A stretch of DNA of 5,354 nt, taken from NCBI GenBank assembly GCA_002711555.1, contig PARQ01000006.1:1-5354 (forward strand). Reading direction: 5' to 3'. This document shows, piece after piece, positions 4,963 to 5,354 of the stretch (positions are counted from its first letter, which is position 1; every line of letters begins with the position of its first letter). Both the position numbers and the translations under genes were made by a program. Under the pieces are notes generated by a model. The model was not told where the DNA came from and did not search any database. It was given only the letters and a program-made list of their open reading frames with translations. Source of the DNA: Rhodospirillaceae bacterium. Its GTDB lineage: Bacteria > Pseudomonadota > Alphaproteobacteria > UBA8366.

Positions 4963-5319
4963 CTAGAAAACCATCCGTCCCAAATCTCGTCCTCCGAGGA
5001 CGTGCACATGATAATGTGGAACCTCTTGATGTCCGTTGCGATTAGTATTTGCTATCAGCCTATACCCGCTATCATGAATCCCCTTCAGCGATACCACTTC
5101 ACCAACTAGTCTGTGGAAGCCGACCAATTCCGAATCAGCGGCATTTTGAAAAAATTGGCTCGCGGATTCGTATGGTTGCTTAGGTATCACTAAAATATGC
5201 ACCGGGGCTTGTGGTGCGATGTCATTAAACGCAAGGGCATAAGCATTTTCTAAAACTTTTTCACATGGTATCTCTCCGCGAAGGATTTTTGCGAAAATGT
5301 TACTGTCTTCATATGTCAT
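4963..5319 (-). CDS. hinT: HIT-family nucleotide-binding protein (HinT-like purine nucleoside phosphoramidase)
   Basis: A 118-residue cytoplasmic protein of the histidine triad superfamily, nearly the same length as E. coli HinT (119). HinT enzymes hydrolyse AMP-lysine and other purine nucleoside phosphoramidates as homodimers. Diagnostic segments: I-F-x-K-I-L-R-G-E-I-P at 8-18; A-F-N-D-I-A-P-Q-A-P-V-H at 30-41 followed by I-L-V-I-P-K; G-Y-R-L-I-A-N-T-N-R-N-G at 85-96; and the triad H102-x-H104-x-H106 followed by L-G-G-R and L-G-R-M at the C-terminus. His104 is expected to be the catalytic nucleophile. ATG 5319 has a good Shine-Dalgarno (AAAAGGG, 7 nt away) and overlaps a possible upstream stop as ATGA. 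In Alphaproteobacteria a HIT gene often follows hisE, but the upstream gene is out of view. It ends 7 bp from the channel's stop. Confidence 0.95.
   Translation of the reverse strand: MTYEDSNIFAKILRGEIPCEKVLENAYALAFNDIAPQAPVHILVIPKQPYESASQFFQNAADSELVGFHRLVGEVVSLKGIHDSGYRLIANTNRNGHQEVPHYHVHVLGGRDLGRMVF
4988..5002. repeat. Inverted repeat in the 3' end of the HIT gene
   Basis: CGTCCTC and GAGGACG form perfect 7-bp arms around one base. As RNA this gives a stem of about 5 bp with a 5-nt loop. It begins 33 bp after the channel stop, so it could halt plus-strand transcripts, but no T-tract follows on either strand. It also encodes the conserved L-G-G-R-D segment, which may explain it. Confidence 0.25.
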
Positions 5320-5354
5320 AATACGGCCCTTTTAAATTGTTCTTTCCGCGCAAA
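5316..5354 (-). CDS. Possible 3' end of the gene upstream of the HIT gene (partial)
   Basis: One minus-strand frame is open from the window edge to TGA at 5318-5316, encoding F-A-R-K-E-Q-F-K-R-A-V-L at its end. The stop shares ATGA with the HIT start, an arrangement typical of translational coupling. Twelve residues are too few to identify the product or to be sure the frame is used. Confidence 0.25.
   Translation of the reverse strand, partial: FARKEQFKRAVL

Overview
The window looks like chromosomal DNA of a fairly AT-rich alphaproteobacterium, probably marine and close to the SAR116/Rhodospirillales side of the class. The lineage is inferred from three things. The BON-domain protein has the GAG-x-VG...EER...DD linker that I associate with alphaproteobacterial BON lipoproteins. 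A gshB gene lies just downstream of it. The window also carries a BacNav-type sodium channel, a family common in marine bacteria. Nothing in the window is a clear mobile element, CRISPR array or RNA gene.

Left block (1-2661, + strand). It starts with the 3' end of a gene (1-108) whose tail is compatible with the UPF0102/YraN family. Next come a two-BON-domain periplasmic protein, possibly a lipoprotein (147-788), and a SirB1/transglutaminase-like-core protein (789-1628) whose ATG abuts the previous stop codon with no gap. After an AT-rich 88-bp spacer comes glutathione synthetase gshB. Its true start is GTG 1717, behind a near-perfect Shine-Dalgarno, not the in-frame TTG at 1696. This is an envelope-maintenance and thiol housekeeping cluster.

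Middle block (2692-4088). A minus-strand gene, convergent with gshB, encodes a 374-residue protein I cannot name. Helical, coiled-coil-prone N- and C-terminal parts flank an acidic beta-like middle, which recalls flagellin or hook-filament junction proteins. It is driven by a very good sigma70-type promoter (TTGAAA-16 bp-TATAAT) and perhaps a second upstream extended -10. Two short, perfect, operator-like inverted repeats lie in the 272-bp divergent region it shares with the next gene.

Right block (4089-5354). A full-length bacterial voltage-gated sodium channel (288 aa; four S4 arginines, TLESWSM selectivity filter, C-terminal coiled coil) is convergent, with a 7-bp gap, to a minus-strand HIT-family (HinT-like) nucleotide hydrolase. 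That gene's ATG overlaps the stop of a possible upstream reading frame that leaves the window.

The parts most worth a second look are the unidentified flagellin-shaped protein, its head-to-head pairing with the sodium channel, and a minus-strand terminator-like hairpin inside the first codons of the channel gene.
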